From Nitrospirota bacterium (GTDB taxonomy: Bacteria > Nitrospirota > Thermodesulfovibrionia > Thermodesulfovibrionales > SM23-35): a stretch of DNA of 64,000 nucleotides. The translations under genes were made by a program, and so were the position numbers. The notes under the pieces were generated by a model that saw nothing but the letters and a program-made list of their open reading frames with translations, made no database searches and was not told the origin of the DNA. Of this stretch, positions 43,181-51,924 are shown piece by piece (the first letter of the stretch is position 1; each line of letters starts with the position of its first letter). The DNA is taken from positions 107,315-171,314 of the forward strand of contig JACUUX010000001.1 in assembly GCA_014859105.1 (NCBI GenBank). The letters are read 5' to 3'.

Positions 43181-43576
43181 TTAAACACCTCTCTTTATTG
43201 ACTTGACGAGACATTTTTATAGTTAATCAGTATTAGTGTATCTCAAAATAAAGCAAACACTATGCCATTTTTATAACTATTTGATATTATTGAATTTTTA
43301 AAAACAGGTGGGTAATGCTGGTAAAGGAATTATGTAATGGATTACATAATGAGCCGGTCAATAGTCATTGGCCATTGGTCAACGGCTATTGTTTATTCAC
43401 CGAGGAAATTATATAGCTTCAGTAGTGTCAAAATAAGAGATGTTTCGCTTCGCTCAACATGACATGCTGGGCGCTTGTCATCTCTGAGCCCTTCGCTATC
43501 TGTCACCCTGAGCTAAGCGAAGGATATCGGTTTATGGCTCAGGATGAACTCCGCGAAGAATTAAGAAACAGGGGCA
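43181..43576. other. Intergenic region with palindromic repeats
   Basis: Holds the presumed promoter of operon B (AT-rich 43181-43290) and then repeats: a TCAATAGTCATTGGCC stretch (related to 53057-53080) and, at 43435-43550, several copies of TCGCTTCGCTCA / GAGCTAAGCGAAGG palindromic sequence. No ORF or RNA seen. Confidence 0.6.
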
Positions 43577-44218
43577 TTAACAGACCCTACTGAAGGCAAT
43601 CTCAAAATCTTTAATCCTGCTTAGAAAGAATTCTCTTACCTTGTTCCATGGAATATTTTCCCCTATCAAAACAGGCTCAGGGCTTCTGTCAGCATCCTCA
43701 AAATATGTAAGTCCTTTAAGTAGGTGAAAGTAATTAACCCTTTTACCAAACTTTTTAAAGGCAAGCTCTGCAGCCTTACCTATCCCCATTTGCTGAACCC
43801 CGAAATAAAAATCATAAAAGTCCTTTTTCTGTCCCCTGTCCGCAATTGTCCTAAGTTTTTCTATAACTATGTCCCTCCAGTCAGCAACGTCTATTGTGTT
43901 GAAAGCCTTGAGGGAAAACAATAAAGGTTGCGGATAAAAGATGAAAGATGTTTTCACCCCTTCAAGAATGCAATAAAGAGTCCTATATCTTATCACTCTG
44001 CTTTCTATGGAAAGGTGATGGGTTGTAAGTAAAGCAGCCACATCATCAGGCATAAACTCATTCGGGGTGAAAAAGTCCATATCAAAAGATTTTCTATGCC
44101 CTATCTGCAGTGCAAGACCAGTCCCACCGGAAAGGTAGAAAGAAAACTCCTTGATGAAGGCGAGCTTCTTGCTGAGATCGAGCATGCCCTCATCGGTCGC
44201 TTCAAGATGCATATCCAA
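43577..44218 (-). CDS. AbiEii/AbiGii-type nucleotidyltransferase toxin
   Basis: 213 residues. FSFYLSGGTGLALQIGHRKSFDMDFFTP is the family motif (GG-T-LAL ... GHR-S-D-DF) with the catalytic Asp pair; later VADWRDIVIEKLRTIADRGQKKDFYDFYF carries the conserved K...RG..KD block. It would modify tRNA or another target by nucleotidyl transfer. Overlaps the DUF6922 gene by 17 bases, the usual partner order. Confidence 0.88.
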   Translation of the reverse strand: MDMHLEATDEGMLDLSKKLAFIKEFSFYLSGGTGLALQIGHRKSFDMDFFTPNEFMPDDVAALLTTHHLSIESRVIRYRTLYCILEGVKTSFIFYPQPLLFSLKAFNTIDVADWRDIVIEKLRTIADRGQKKDFYDFYFGVQQMGIGKAAELAFKKFGKRVNYFHLLKGLTYFEDADRSPEPVLIGENIPWNKVREFFLSRIKDFEIAFSRVC

Positions 44219-44483
44219 TAGCCTTGCAGAATGACAGTGTTCTGGGAGAAAGGACTTTGCTATGTTCTATAACGTATCCTATCTGATCCTTAGAAAATGT
44301 TAAAAGTAAACATTCCAGGTCCTGAATGTCTCCGAACTCAAGAACCCTTTCAATAATAAAGAACCAATCCCTCTCAATGGAAAGGGCTTCTACGGCTACA
44401 TCCCAGAAAAGTGACCTCCTTAAAAAGATAAGCCTTTTAAAATCTTTCTCTGACCAGCCAACCCTATCTCCTGCAACAGACAT
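44202..44483 (-). CDS. DUF6922-type antitoxin partner
   Basis: 93 residues. KRLIFLRRSLFWDVAVEALSIERDWFFIIERVLEFGDIQDLECLLLTFSKDQI resembles the DUF6922 pattern (LFWD, then FIIERVLE-GD). Encoded just before an AbiEii-type gene, consistent with antitoxin. The family name is from memory. Confidence 0.72.
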   Translation of the reverse strand: MSVAGDRVGWSEKDFKRLIFLRRSLFWDVAVEALSIERDWFFIIERVLEFGDIQDLECLLLTFSKDQIGYVIEHSKVLSPRTLSFCKAIGYAS

Positions 44484-44529
44484 TTTTTATTATACCATAG
44501 CGGACATGACAGGAAGGATAACCCTGAAT

Positions 44530-45366
44530 TCACCGGCTCCTCCTGAAATACCAGCTTAATACCCTTTCAATATTGGCAATAATACTATCCTTGGCATTTA
44601 CTATAAACATCTTATCCCTTATCTGAAATAGTTCTTTTTCTATTCTTGAAACCCTGGGGGAGTTAGTATATCTTTTACTTAATTCCTCTTCAAACATCGG
44701 GACTATCTTGTCCTTCATCCTTAGCTCTGTATCCATAAAAAAGATACTTATTTCTGGACGCAGGTCAGAAATCCGGTCAAAAAATGCTGAAATCTCATTC
44801 TGATATATCTGCTTTGGAGGCGATGACTTTATTTCCATGTATAGTATTGAGCCGTCAACCTTTGCAATAAGGTCATAATCGCCGCCAACCTTCGGGCGCT
44901 TAAATCTTATGCCCCATATTGCCTCTGCAGTGAACTCGACCTTGAATATTTCAGCTATGAACCATTCAAGTGTTTCACCGAAACTTTTAATGGGTCTGAT
45001 AGAAAGTCTGAAACCATCGGATAATCTTTCAACAAGACCTGTATTAATTATATATTTGAGATAGTCCTCTGTAACTTCTGATGTTGCATAACGTGTAACA
45101 TCTTCCAGCCTGAAAAATTTCTGATGTTTAATAACCTCGCGCAGAAATAAACGAAATGAATATTTTTTCATCATCTCATAATAACTTCTTATGTGTTTTT
45201 CTTCTGGCAGGAGCAAATCTTCTGACGGCTCTTTTTTAAAGATTTTGAAACCCCTTCGCTTCAAAAGCACATCGAGAGTAGGGGTAAGTTCTGAGAGCGA
45301 TTTCCTCAGTCTTTTTATCTCTTCGCGAAGAGATGTGGTTTCATTGGAATGTCTGTCACTGCTCAT
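44530..45366 (-). CDS. PD-(D/E)xK nuclease-fold protein, function unknown
   Basis: 278 residues. A helical N-terminus (TSLREEIKRLRKSLSELTPTLDVLLKRRGF) with coiled-coil character, a likely winged-helix (FRLEDVTRYATSEVTEDYLKYIINTGLVERL), then a nuclease-like core VGGDYDLIAKVDGSILYMEIKSSPP, where D and E-x-K are the expected catalytic set. Ends with WYFRRS. No family named. Stands alone between the TA pair and yjbQ. Confidence 0.65.
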   Translation of the reverse strand: MSSDRHSNETTSLREEIKRLRKSLSELTPTLDVLLKRRGFKIFKKEPSEDLLLPEEKHIRSYYEMMKKYSFRLFLREVIKHQKFFRLEDVTRYATSEVTEDYLKYIINTGLVERLSDGFRLSIRPIKSFGETLEWFIAEIFKVEFTAEAIWGIRFKRPKVGGDYDLIAKVDGSILYMEIKSSPPKQIYQNEISAFFDRISDLRPEISIFFMDTELRMKDKIVPMFEEELSKRYTNSPRVSRIEKELFQIRDKMFIVNAKDSIIANIERVLSWYFRRSR

Positions 45367-45368
45367 AA

Positions 45369-45764
45369 TTAAGGTATAAATTTAACTGCAATCCTTCTGT
45401 GTCGTGGGCCGTCAAACTCGCAGAAGAAGATTGATTGCCAGGTACCGAGTAATAATTTACTATCATCGACGATGACATTAACAGATGCCCCGACTATTGT
45501 AGATTTTATATGTGCATCAGCATTCCCTTCTCTGTGGGCGTAATTCATGTCATGTGGTATGAGCCTGTTCAGTGCATTCAATATATCACGCTGTACGCTC
45601 GGGTCTGCCCCTTCATTTATAGTTATTCCGGCCGTTGTATGCGGAACATATAAATAACAGACCCCGGTCTTTATACCTGCCTCTTTTATAACATCCTGAA
45701 CCATTTCAGTAATATCAATAAATTCATTCCTCGTTTTACTTCTCACATTGATATACCTGACCAT
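45369..45764 (-). CDS. yjbQ: YjbQ family protein (UPF0047)
   Basis: 131 residues, full length. VCYLYVPHTTAGITINEGADPSVQRDILNALNRLIP and AHREGNADAHIKSTIVGASVNV match the family with its conserved His and Glu; WQSIFFCEFDGPRHRRIAVKFI completes the barrel. Members show weak thiamine-phosphate synthase activity; true role unclear. Stop 2 bases from the next gene's start. Confidence 0.93.
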   Translation of the reverse strand: MVRYINVRSKTRNEFIDITEMVQDVIKEAGIKTGVCYLYVPHTTAGITINEGADPSVQRDILNALNRLIPHDMNYAHREGNADAHIKSTIVGASVNVIVDDSKLLLGTWQSIFFCEFDGPRHRRIAVKFIP

Positions 45765-45784
45765 AAGACCTCCATTTTATTCTT

Positions 45785-45890
45785 TTCCGTCATTCCGACT
45801 TGTTCGGAATCCTTTTTTCGAGCATAACAAAAGAATCTAAGAGGGGATGTGTTTCAGAAAGATTCCCGACAAGCGGGAATGACACTTTGT
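45785..45890. repeat. Palindromic repeat between yjbQ and lpxK
   Basis: CGTCATTCCGACTTGTTCGGAATCC at one end and GATTCCCGACAAGCGGGAATGACA at the other form inverted arms. The same arm sequence is found inside the start-codon repeats at 33648-33740 and 50453-50534. Confidence 0.8.
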
Positions 45891-45949
45891 ACAAACTTAA
45901 ACTTTTATAAGCTGTAACCCTTATGTTCATTTGTATTGATTAATCATGG

Positions 45950-46993
45950 TCAAAGGTTATTTTTTATTCCTCTGAATACTTCCTCATAAAACTCATCATC
46001 AACATAGAATTCAATAGCTAATGACACCAGATTCTCAGGCATATCAAAACCCTTCATTCTCATTATATCTTTTTCTGTCGTGACAATCCATTGTGCGCCA
46101 CTTGTTTTTGCCAGATTAATGATCTTTTTTATATCATCCGGACTGTACCTATAATGATCCCTGAAAACTTTAAATCCTTTTAAATCAATATTTAAGGATA
46201 AAAGGGTTTTTCTGAAAGAATCGGGATTTCCTATGCCACAGAATCCGAATAATTTCTTATCTTTTGACCATTCAATGGATAATTTGTCTCCTGTCATCTT
46301 TATGAATTCAGAGGGTTTATGTTGTGCAAAAAATATTGGGGCGCTGGTATTATATTGTCTTATTTCTGAAATGAGATTATCGTCACCCCCTCCCTTGCCC
46401 TCCCCCCTCAAGGGGGAGGGAGGGGTGGGGGTATTTGTTATTACAATAATATCGGCCATTTTCATTGAAGAAAGGGGCTCCCTGAGACGGCCGACCGGCA
46501 GTAAATGTTTTTTCCCGAAAGGATTCGAAACGTCGATCAAGAGGATATCCTTGTCTCTGAATAAATGCCAGTGCTGAAACCCGTCGTCAAGGATAAAAAG
46601 GTCAGGGCTAAGTGCTAAGGGCAAAGAGCTAAGAGCAAACATACCTGCCTCATACCTGTTTTTGCCTTTTACAACAGGAACACCTTTTAATTTCTCTGCC
46701 ATGAGGAGGGCTTCATCTCCTGCCTGATATTCATCTAACACCGGATTCTCACCTCTGCTAACAAAACAGGGACCTTTAGCCTTGCCTTTATAACCTCTGG
46801 TAAGGATACAGGGATTAAATCGTCTCTTAATGGCTTCTCTGGCTAAGGCTATAGTTGCAGGTGTTTTTCCAGTGCCTCCCATGGTAATGTTTCCGATGCT
46901 TATGACCTTATGAGGAAGCCTCTTTTGGTTTTTGAGTGCATAATGTTTTTTTATCAAATATCCTAAATAATATAGAACCTCAGGAAATGTCAT
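45950..46993 (-). CDS. lpxK: Tetraacyldisaccharide 4'-kinase
   Basis: 347 residues. Walker A SIGNITMGGTGKTPATIALA, RGYKGKAKGP, GDEALLMAEKLKGVPVVKGKNRYEA and LFILDDGFQHWHLFRDKDILLID match LpxK. It phosphorylates lipid A precursor at the inner membrane. Near residue 190 the peptide TPTPPSPLRGEGKGGG is a translated repeat in an otherwise conserved loop (TNT...DDNLISEIRQ). ATG 46993 follows AAAAGGACTAAAG. Confidence 0.93.
   Translation of the reverse strand: MTFPEVLYYLGYLIKKHYALKNQKRLPHKVISIGNITMGGTGKTPATIALAREAIKRRFNPCILTRGYKGKAKGPCFVSRGENPVLDEYQAGDEALLMAEKLKGVPVVKGKNRYEAGMFALSSLPLALSPDLFILDDGFQHWHLFRDKDILLIDVSNPFGKKHLLPVGRLREPLSSMKMADIIVITNTPTPPSPLRGEGKGGGDDNLISEIRQYNTSAPIFFAQHKPSEFIKMTGDKLSIEWSKDKKLFGFCGIGNPDSFRKTLLSLNIDLKGFKVFRDHYRYSPDDIKKIINLAKTSGAQWIVTTEKDIMRMKGFDMPENLVSLAIEFYVDDEFYEEVFRGIKNNL
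46384..46432. repeat. C/G-rich palindrome inside lpxK
   Basis: CACCCCCTCCCTTGCCCTCCCC and its reverse around AAGGGGGAGG. It is translated in lpxK as PTPPSPLRGEGKGGG, in frame. Confidence 0.85.
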
Positions 46994-47016
46994 ATTTTTT
47001 TCTTTAGTCCTTTTAA

Positions 47017-47040
47017 TTCATAGCGAACTCTGTTCCAATC
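47017..47040 (-). repeat. Partial start-codon repeat upstream of lpxK
   Basis: On the minus strand GATTGGAACAGAGTTCGCTATGAAT, the right end of the repeat seen before dnaA and mod, here followed by TAAAAGG and then lpxK 24 bases on. The left portion is missing. It places a short ATG-AAT-TAA in the lpxK leader. Confidence 0.8.
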
Positions 47041-47275
47041 AAGGTGATTGCGGCACAGTCTCCAAGTCGAGCAATGACAGATTATATACACTAAGGCAGT
47101 AAAAAGACTATACTTACTAACTGTATTATTATAGGCGCTCATTAAGCAAAAGCTTTTAAGTCCAAATATTTTAATGAAAAAAGCAAAAGGCAATTTAATT
47201 ACGTATGCTTATTCAGTAAAATAGATACCGGATGATTTATTCAAAAGTATAAAATTTATTATGCAGCTTTAATCG

Positions 47276-48844
47276 ATGAAATTAATGGACAGATTAAATG
47301 TTAAAAGTCTTATAAACATGTATGGACCTGCTGTTATATCAGGACTCGTTCTTGTATTGTGTTTTCCTGCAATTGATCTGTTTTATCTTGCATGGGTAGC
47401 ACTGGTTCCATTCCTTGTATCACTGTATGACAAAGAGCCGAAACAGGCATTTATATCAGGTATCTTTTTGGGGTTCCCGTACTTCTTTGGTACGCTCTAC
47501 TGGATATACCATTCAATCAATCATTATGGAGGAGTCCCTTTTGTTACAAGCATCATTATAGTCATTTTACTATGTTTATATCTCAGTATATATACAGGGA
47601 TATTTGCATTTTTGTTCTCCATCACAATAAAGAGAACAAAAATGCCCGCACTTTTTATTGCTTCGGTTTTCTGGGTTGTGCTTGAGTTTCTGCGTACATA
47701 TATGTTTACCGGGTTTCCATGGTCGAGTATAGGATATACTCAATATAAGTTTCTTTCTGTTATTCAGATCGCTGACATAACCGGGATATATGGCGTATCT
47801 TTCCTTATCGTTGCTGTAAACGGTGCATTGGCAGATTTATTTCTTTTAAAAAGAAGAATAAAGGACATGCCTCTTTTTCCATTGTCACAAACAGTAATAG
47901 GACTCGTTATCCTTATAATATTCATCGTTATATCAGTGATATACGGGCAAATAAGACTCGCGGAAGAAAGGCCCGGAAATCAATTCAGGGCAAGCATTGT
48001 GCAGGGAAATATCGAACAGGATAAAAAATGGGAACCTTCCTACCAGAACACTGTAATAGAAACTTACAAGAATCTGACTTCAGAGTCTGTTTCATACCAG
48101 CCTTCTATGGTAGTCTGGCCTGAAACGGCTGTGCCATTCTTTTTTGGAACAGCTATGAATTATACGAATGAACTTGTTGATTTTCAGAAACAGTTGAATA
48201 CTTATTTACTCTTCGGGAGCGTACTCGTTAAAGAAAAAATAAACGAGAATTACCTTTTATCAAATAGTGCTGTTTTACTGGACAGGGATGGAAATGTAGA
48301 TTATGTATATGATAAAATACATCTGGTACCTTTTGGAGAATATGTACCCCTGCAAAAGTTCATCTTCTTCATAAATAAGCTTGTTGTTGGCATTGGTGAT
48401 TACGTTCCGGGTGACAGTTATGTAAAGGCAGAAACTCCCTTTGGAGATTTTGCTCCTTTGATATGTTATGAGATTATCTTTCCCGGACTTGCGAGAAAAT
48501 TTTATTCCACCGGCGGGGATTTTATTGTAAATATAACGAATGATGCATGGTTTGGAAGGACGAAAGGTCCTTATCAGCATTTCAGCATGGCGGTCTTTCG
48601 TGCGGTTGAAAACAGAAAGCCTGTAATAAGGGCAGCTAATACAGGAATATCAGGCTTTATAGACAGCAATGGAAGAATTTTATCAACAACTAAACTTTTT
48701 CAACGGGCGGTGTTAACGGAAGAGATAAAAACTGACAGTACAAGGACATTTTATTCGAAATATGGTGACCTTTTTTCATATATATGGATTGTTTTTTCCA
48801 TAAGATTGTTGACTAATTTATTCGGAAAAAAAAGAAACTTATAA
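47276..48844 (+). CDS. lnt: Apolipoprotein N-acyltransferase
   Basis: 522 residues. Six to seven membrane helices at 20-230, then the periplasmic nitrilase-like domain with VVWPETAVPFFF (Glu), KIHLVPFGEYVPLQ (Lys) and CYEIIFPGLAR (Cys), the catalytic triad; a final helix near 505. It adds the third acyl chain to outer-membrane lipoproteins. Several lipoproteins in this window would be substrates. Followed 10 bases later by prfB. Confidence 0.95.
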   Translation: MKLMDRLNVKSLINMYGPAVISGLVLVLCFPAIDLFYLAWVALVPFLVSLYDKEPKQAFISGIFLGFPYFFGTLYWIYHSINHYGGVPFVTSIIIVILLCLYLSIYTGIFAFLFSITIKRTKMPALFIASVFWVVLEFLRTYMFTGFPWSSIGYTQYKFLSVIQIADITGIYGVSFLIVAVNGALADLFLLKRRIKDMPLFPLSQTVIGLVILIIFIVISVIYGQIRLAEERPGNQFRASIVQGNIEQDKKWEPSYQNTVIETYKNLTSESVSYQPSMVVWPETAVPFFFGTAMNYTNELVDFQKQLNTYLLFGSVLVKEKINENYLLSNSAVLLDRDGNVDYVYDKIHLVPFGEYVPLQKFIFFINKLVVGIGDYVPGDSYVKAETPFGDFAPLICYEIIFPGLARKFYSTGGDFIVNITNDAWFGRTKGPYQHFSMAVFRAVENRKPVIRAANTGISGFIDSNGRILSTTKLFQRAVLTEEIKTDSTRTFYSKYGDLFSYIWIVFSIRLLTNLFGKKRNL

Positions 48845-48853
48845 GGAGGCAAT

Positions 48854-49952
48854 ATGCTTATACAGAATGAATTGAAAGAAGAATTATCTAACCTCAAAGA
48901 AAAGATAGAGTCTTTAAGAGGTTATCTTTGATTTACCGGGGCTAAAAGACAAGATAGAAAAGATTAAAAAAGACCTTACATCTGAAAAAATATGGTCGTC
49001 CCCCAATTTGATACGGGAATTGTCTAAAAAACAATCAAAAATTGAAGATATTGTTTCGAGCTTTGAGGTTCTTTCCAGTAAACTTTCATACCTGCAAGAA
49101 TCTATTGATATTCTCGAAGAAGAAAGCGGCGATCTTTTTCTCAATGACCTGCGCAATGAGATTAAAGATTTAAGGGAAGATTTAGAATCGCTGGAGATAC
49201 ACTATCTTCTTTCGGGTGAGATGGATAAAAATAATGCCATACTTACAATACATCCGGGTGCAGGAGGAATAGAAAGCCAGGACTGGGCTCAGATGCTGAT
49301 GAGGATGTACCTGAAATGGGCTGAGAGACAGAAATTTAACACACAGGTTGTAGATTTGCAAATGGGTGAAGAGGCAGGTATAAAAAGTGCAACTATTACT
49401 GTATCAGGCCCATATGCATATGGTTATCTTAAATCAGAGGCGGGGGTACACAGACTTGTCAGGATTTCACCTTTTGATGCGAATAAAAGGAGGCACACGT
49501 CTTTTGCTGCTGTCCTTGTTTACCCCGAGGTAGAGGATGATGTTGAAATAGAAATAAGAGACGATGATATAAAAATGGATACTTTCAGATCATCAGGAGC
49601 AGGTGGTCAACATGTAAACAAAACATCTTCTGCTATAAGGCTTACGCATCTTCCAACCGGAATAGTGGTAAGCTGTCAGAATGAGAGGTCACAGCATAAA
49701 AACAGGGCACTTGCTCTGAAGATACTGAAAGCACGTCTATATGACTTCAAGCTCAGGGAACAGGAAAGGAAGATGGAAGATTTTATAGGAGATAAAAAGG
49801 GTATTGCATGGGGAAACCAGATAAGATCGTATATTTTACAACCATACAGGATTGTTAAGGATCACAGGACAAATATAGAGGCAGGCAATGTAGAAGCTGT
49901 AATGGATGGTTATATAGATGAATTTATAAAAGCTTATCTTAAAAGGAAGTAG
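48854..49952 (+). CDS. prfB: Peptide chain release factor 2, programmed +1 frameshift
   Basis: The track only shows the second part. The real gene starts at ATG 48854 (AAGGAGGCAAT before it): 25 codons ending LRGYL, then TGA at 48929-48931. A +1 shift at CTT-TGA continues as DLPGLKDKIEKI and on to 49952, about 365 residues in all. The GGQ motif is in FRSSGAGGQHVNKTSSAIRLTH; the stop-reading SPF motif is in RISPFD. AGAGGT just before the slip site acts as the stimulatory SD-like sequence. RF2 reads UGA, so the shift is self-regulating. Confidence 0.97.
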
Positions 49953-50345
49953 GTTTTTCTACTATTATAATATATTTTTTTTAGTAGTTATCGTAGTAGA
50001 GAATGTTTATATGTTAATAAATAAACATTAAGCTGAATTAAAAATTAAATTTTGATGTTAGTAAAAGGTTTAATCATTAATCTATTTTTTAACAATTCTT
50101 TATTATCAGATTATTTAACATTAGAATAAACAGGTTTATAACAGATTTCTTGTTTTCACTGTCACTATTTGGATATAATGATATACCTCTGACAGGTATA
50201 AAGCAGACTGTGAAAGGTTATTAGTTGTGGCCTTTAGTTTTTAATGGCTTTGTATCGTTAGGTTAAGCAGGTTATTAACATGTGTTAGTAGATTGTTAAT
50301 TTATTATTTCGGCAGGTAAGTTGCACGAATATACTATAAATCGTA
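49953..50345. other. Probable oriC region upstream of dnaA
   Basis: About 400 bases, very AT-rich, between prfB and the repeats before dnaA-dnaN-gyrB. Several TTATTAACA, TTTATAACA and TGTTAATAA strings resemble degenerate DnaA boxes, but no perfect TTATCCACA was found. Genes to the left are mostly minus and the dnaA side plus, in keeping with an origin here. oriC next to dnaA is common in bacteria; this assignment is inference. Confidence 0.5.
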
Positions 50346-50563
50346 AAAGATCTTTAAAAACTTTTAAGATCTTTTATTTCTGTCATTAGAGTTCGCTATG
50401 CTATTAATCATCAAAGATCTTAAAAGTTGTTTAAGTTTTATAATTCTGTTATTCTGGCTCTTGTCCCTGCTTGTCAGGGATCAGTCCAGAATCTGTCTTT
50501 CTTTTAAGAAGGATTCCCGACAAGCGGGAATGACATACAACCATTGGAACAGAGTTCGCTATG
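50346..50563 (+). repeat. Start-codon repeats before dnaA (short plus full copy)
   Basis: A short copy (50346-50400) runs AAAGATCTTTAAAAAC to AGAGTTCGCTATG. A full copy (50401-50563) runs ATTAATCATCAAAGATCTTA through a palindrome to CATTGGAACAGAGTTCGCT and ATG. The dnaA start codon is the last three bases of the repeat, so dnaA lacks a native ribosome site; GGAACAGAG from the repeat is the nearest. Confidence 0.8.
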
Positions 50564-51892
50564 AATGTAGAAGAAATATGGCTTAAAAGTCTTTCTAAGA
50601 TAGAAGACAGGGTTGGTAGTAATATAATAGACCTCTGGTTCAGGCCTATTAAAATATTACAGATAAAAGAACGACAGATTACAATCGAAATACCTAACAG
50701 GTTTTTTAAGGATTGGATTGAGGACAACTATCCTGACATAATAGCCGACACAACAGGAGATATTCTTGGTTTTCCTGTAACTGTTCGTTACAGAATCGAG
50801 GAGAAAATTGACCCTGCCGTGAAGAAAATGGATATGCGATTAGAAAACCGGAGGCAAAAACTCGCGAGCAGGGGAATATACCTTAACCCTAAATATACAT
50901 TTGGAAGTTTTGTTATCGGGCCTTCAAACCAGTTCGCACATGCAGCGGCACGGGCTGTTGCTGAAGCCCCGGGCAGAACATACAATCCTTTATTCATATA
51001 TGGTGGCGTAGGCCTGGGTAAGACACATCTGATTACTGCTATAGGAAATGCTGTAATTGATAAGAGATCCGACATGAACATAATCTATGTTTCCGCTGAA
51101 CAATTCACAAATGAAGTGGTATCTGCCATAAGGCATGAAAAAATGAGCGAGGTAAAGGAGAAATACAGGAATGTTGATCTCCTTTTGCTTGACGACATAC
51201 ATTTCATTGCAAACAAAACACAGACGCAGGAAGAGTTTTTTCATACATTTAACGCAATTTATGAGAGACAAAAACAGATAGTCATTTCAAGTGACAGGCC
51301 CCCAAAAGAGATAGGTGCAGTTACAGACAGGCTGAAGTCAAGATTTAGCATGGGTCTCATTGCTGATATTCAACTCCCGGAACTTGAGACAAAAGTTGCT
51401 ATATTACTCAAAAAGGCTGAAATGGAGAAAATTACAATACCCGAGGATGTTGCTTATTATTTAGCTTCAAAAGTTAAATCAAATATTCGCGAACTTGAAG
51501 GCTGTCTTATTCGTTTAGGTGCACAGTCATCTCTCACAGGAATGCCCATAAATCGGGAAATGGCGAAAAATATCCTGCAGGATGTCCTGGAAGACGATGA
51601 AAAACCGGTTACTACTGATCATATCCAGAAAATAGTCTGTGAGCATTTTGCCATCAAACTGTCTGATATAAAGGCAAAGAAGAGGACAAAGGAGATCGCC
51701 TTACCACGACAGATAGCAATGTATTTATGCAGGCAGACGACAAATCTGTCTCTGAATGACATAGGAAAAAATTTCGGGGGTAAAGACCATGCAACTGTTA
51801 TATATGCCTGCAAGCAGGTGGAAGAAAAAAAGTCAAAAGAGGAAGAATTTAACAGAATGGTTGAGAATCTTTTACGTAAGGTAAAAATATAA
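50561..51892 (+). CDS. dnaA: Chromosomal replication initiator DnaA
   Basis: 443 residues. Domain I at 1-85 (VEEIWLKSLSKIEDRVGSNIIDLWFRPIK), AAA+ with FIYGGVGLGKTHLITAIGN and VDLLLLDDIHFIANKTQ, domain IV with GKNFGGKDHATVIYACKQVEEKK, the DnaA-box reader. Binds oriC with ATP to start replication. Start ATG is supplied by the repeat; translation matches family length from there. Confidence 0.97.
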   Translation: MNVEEIWLKSLSKIEDRVGSNIIDLWFRPIKILQIKERQITIEIPNRFFKDWIEDNYPDIIADTTGDILGFPVTVRYRIEEKIDPAVKKMDMRLENRRQKLASRGIYLNPKYTFGSFVIGPSNQFAHAAARAVAEAPGRTYNPLFIYGGVGLGKTHLITAIGNAVIDKRSDMNIIYVSAEQFTNEVVSAIRHEKMSEVKEKYRNVDLLLLDDIHFIANKTQTQEEFFHTFNAIYERQKQIVISSDRPPKEIGAVTDRLKSRFSMGLIADIQLPELETKVAILLKKAEMEKITIPEDVAYYLASKVKSNIRELEGCLIRLGAQSSLTGMPINREMAKNILQDVLEDDEKPVTTDHIQKIVCEHFAIKLSDIKAKKRTKEIALPRQIAMYLCRQTTNLSLNDIGKNFGGKDHATVIYACKQVEEKKSKEEEFNRMVENLLRKVKI

Positions 51893-51924
51893 AAAATGAT
51901 TGTTAATATCCTGGAGGAAGGAAT

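Noticed and set aside
46990-47193. 67-aa ORF before lpxK
   Set aside because: Its end (DWNRVRYELKG) is a frame of the dispersed repeat and the front is AT-rich noise; no ribosome site.
49953-50345. Certain oriC with perfect DnaA boxes
   Set aside because: Only degenerate boxes were found by eye; the oriC call is kept as probable, not certain.
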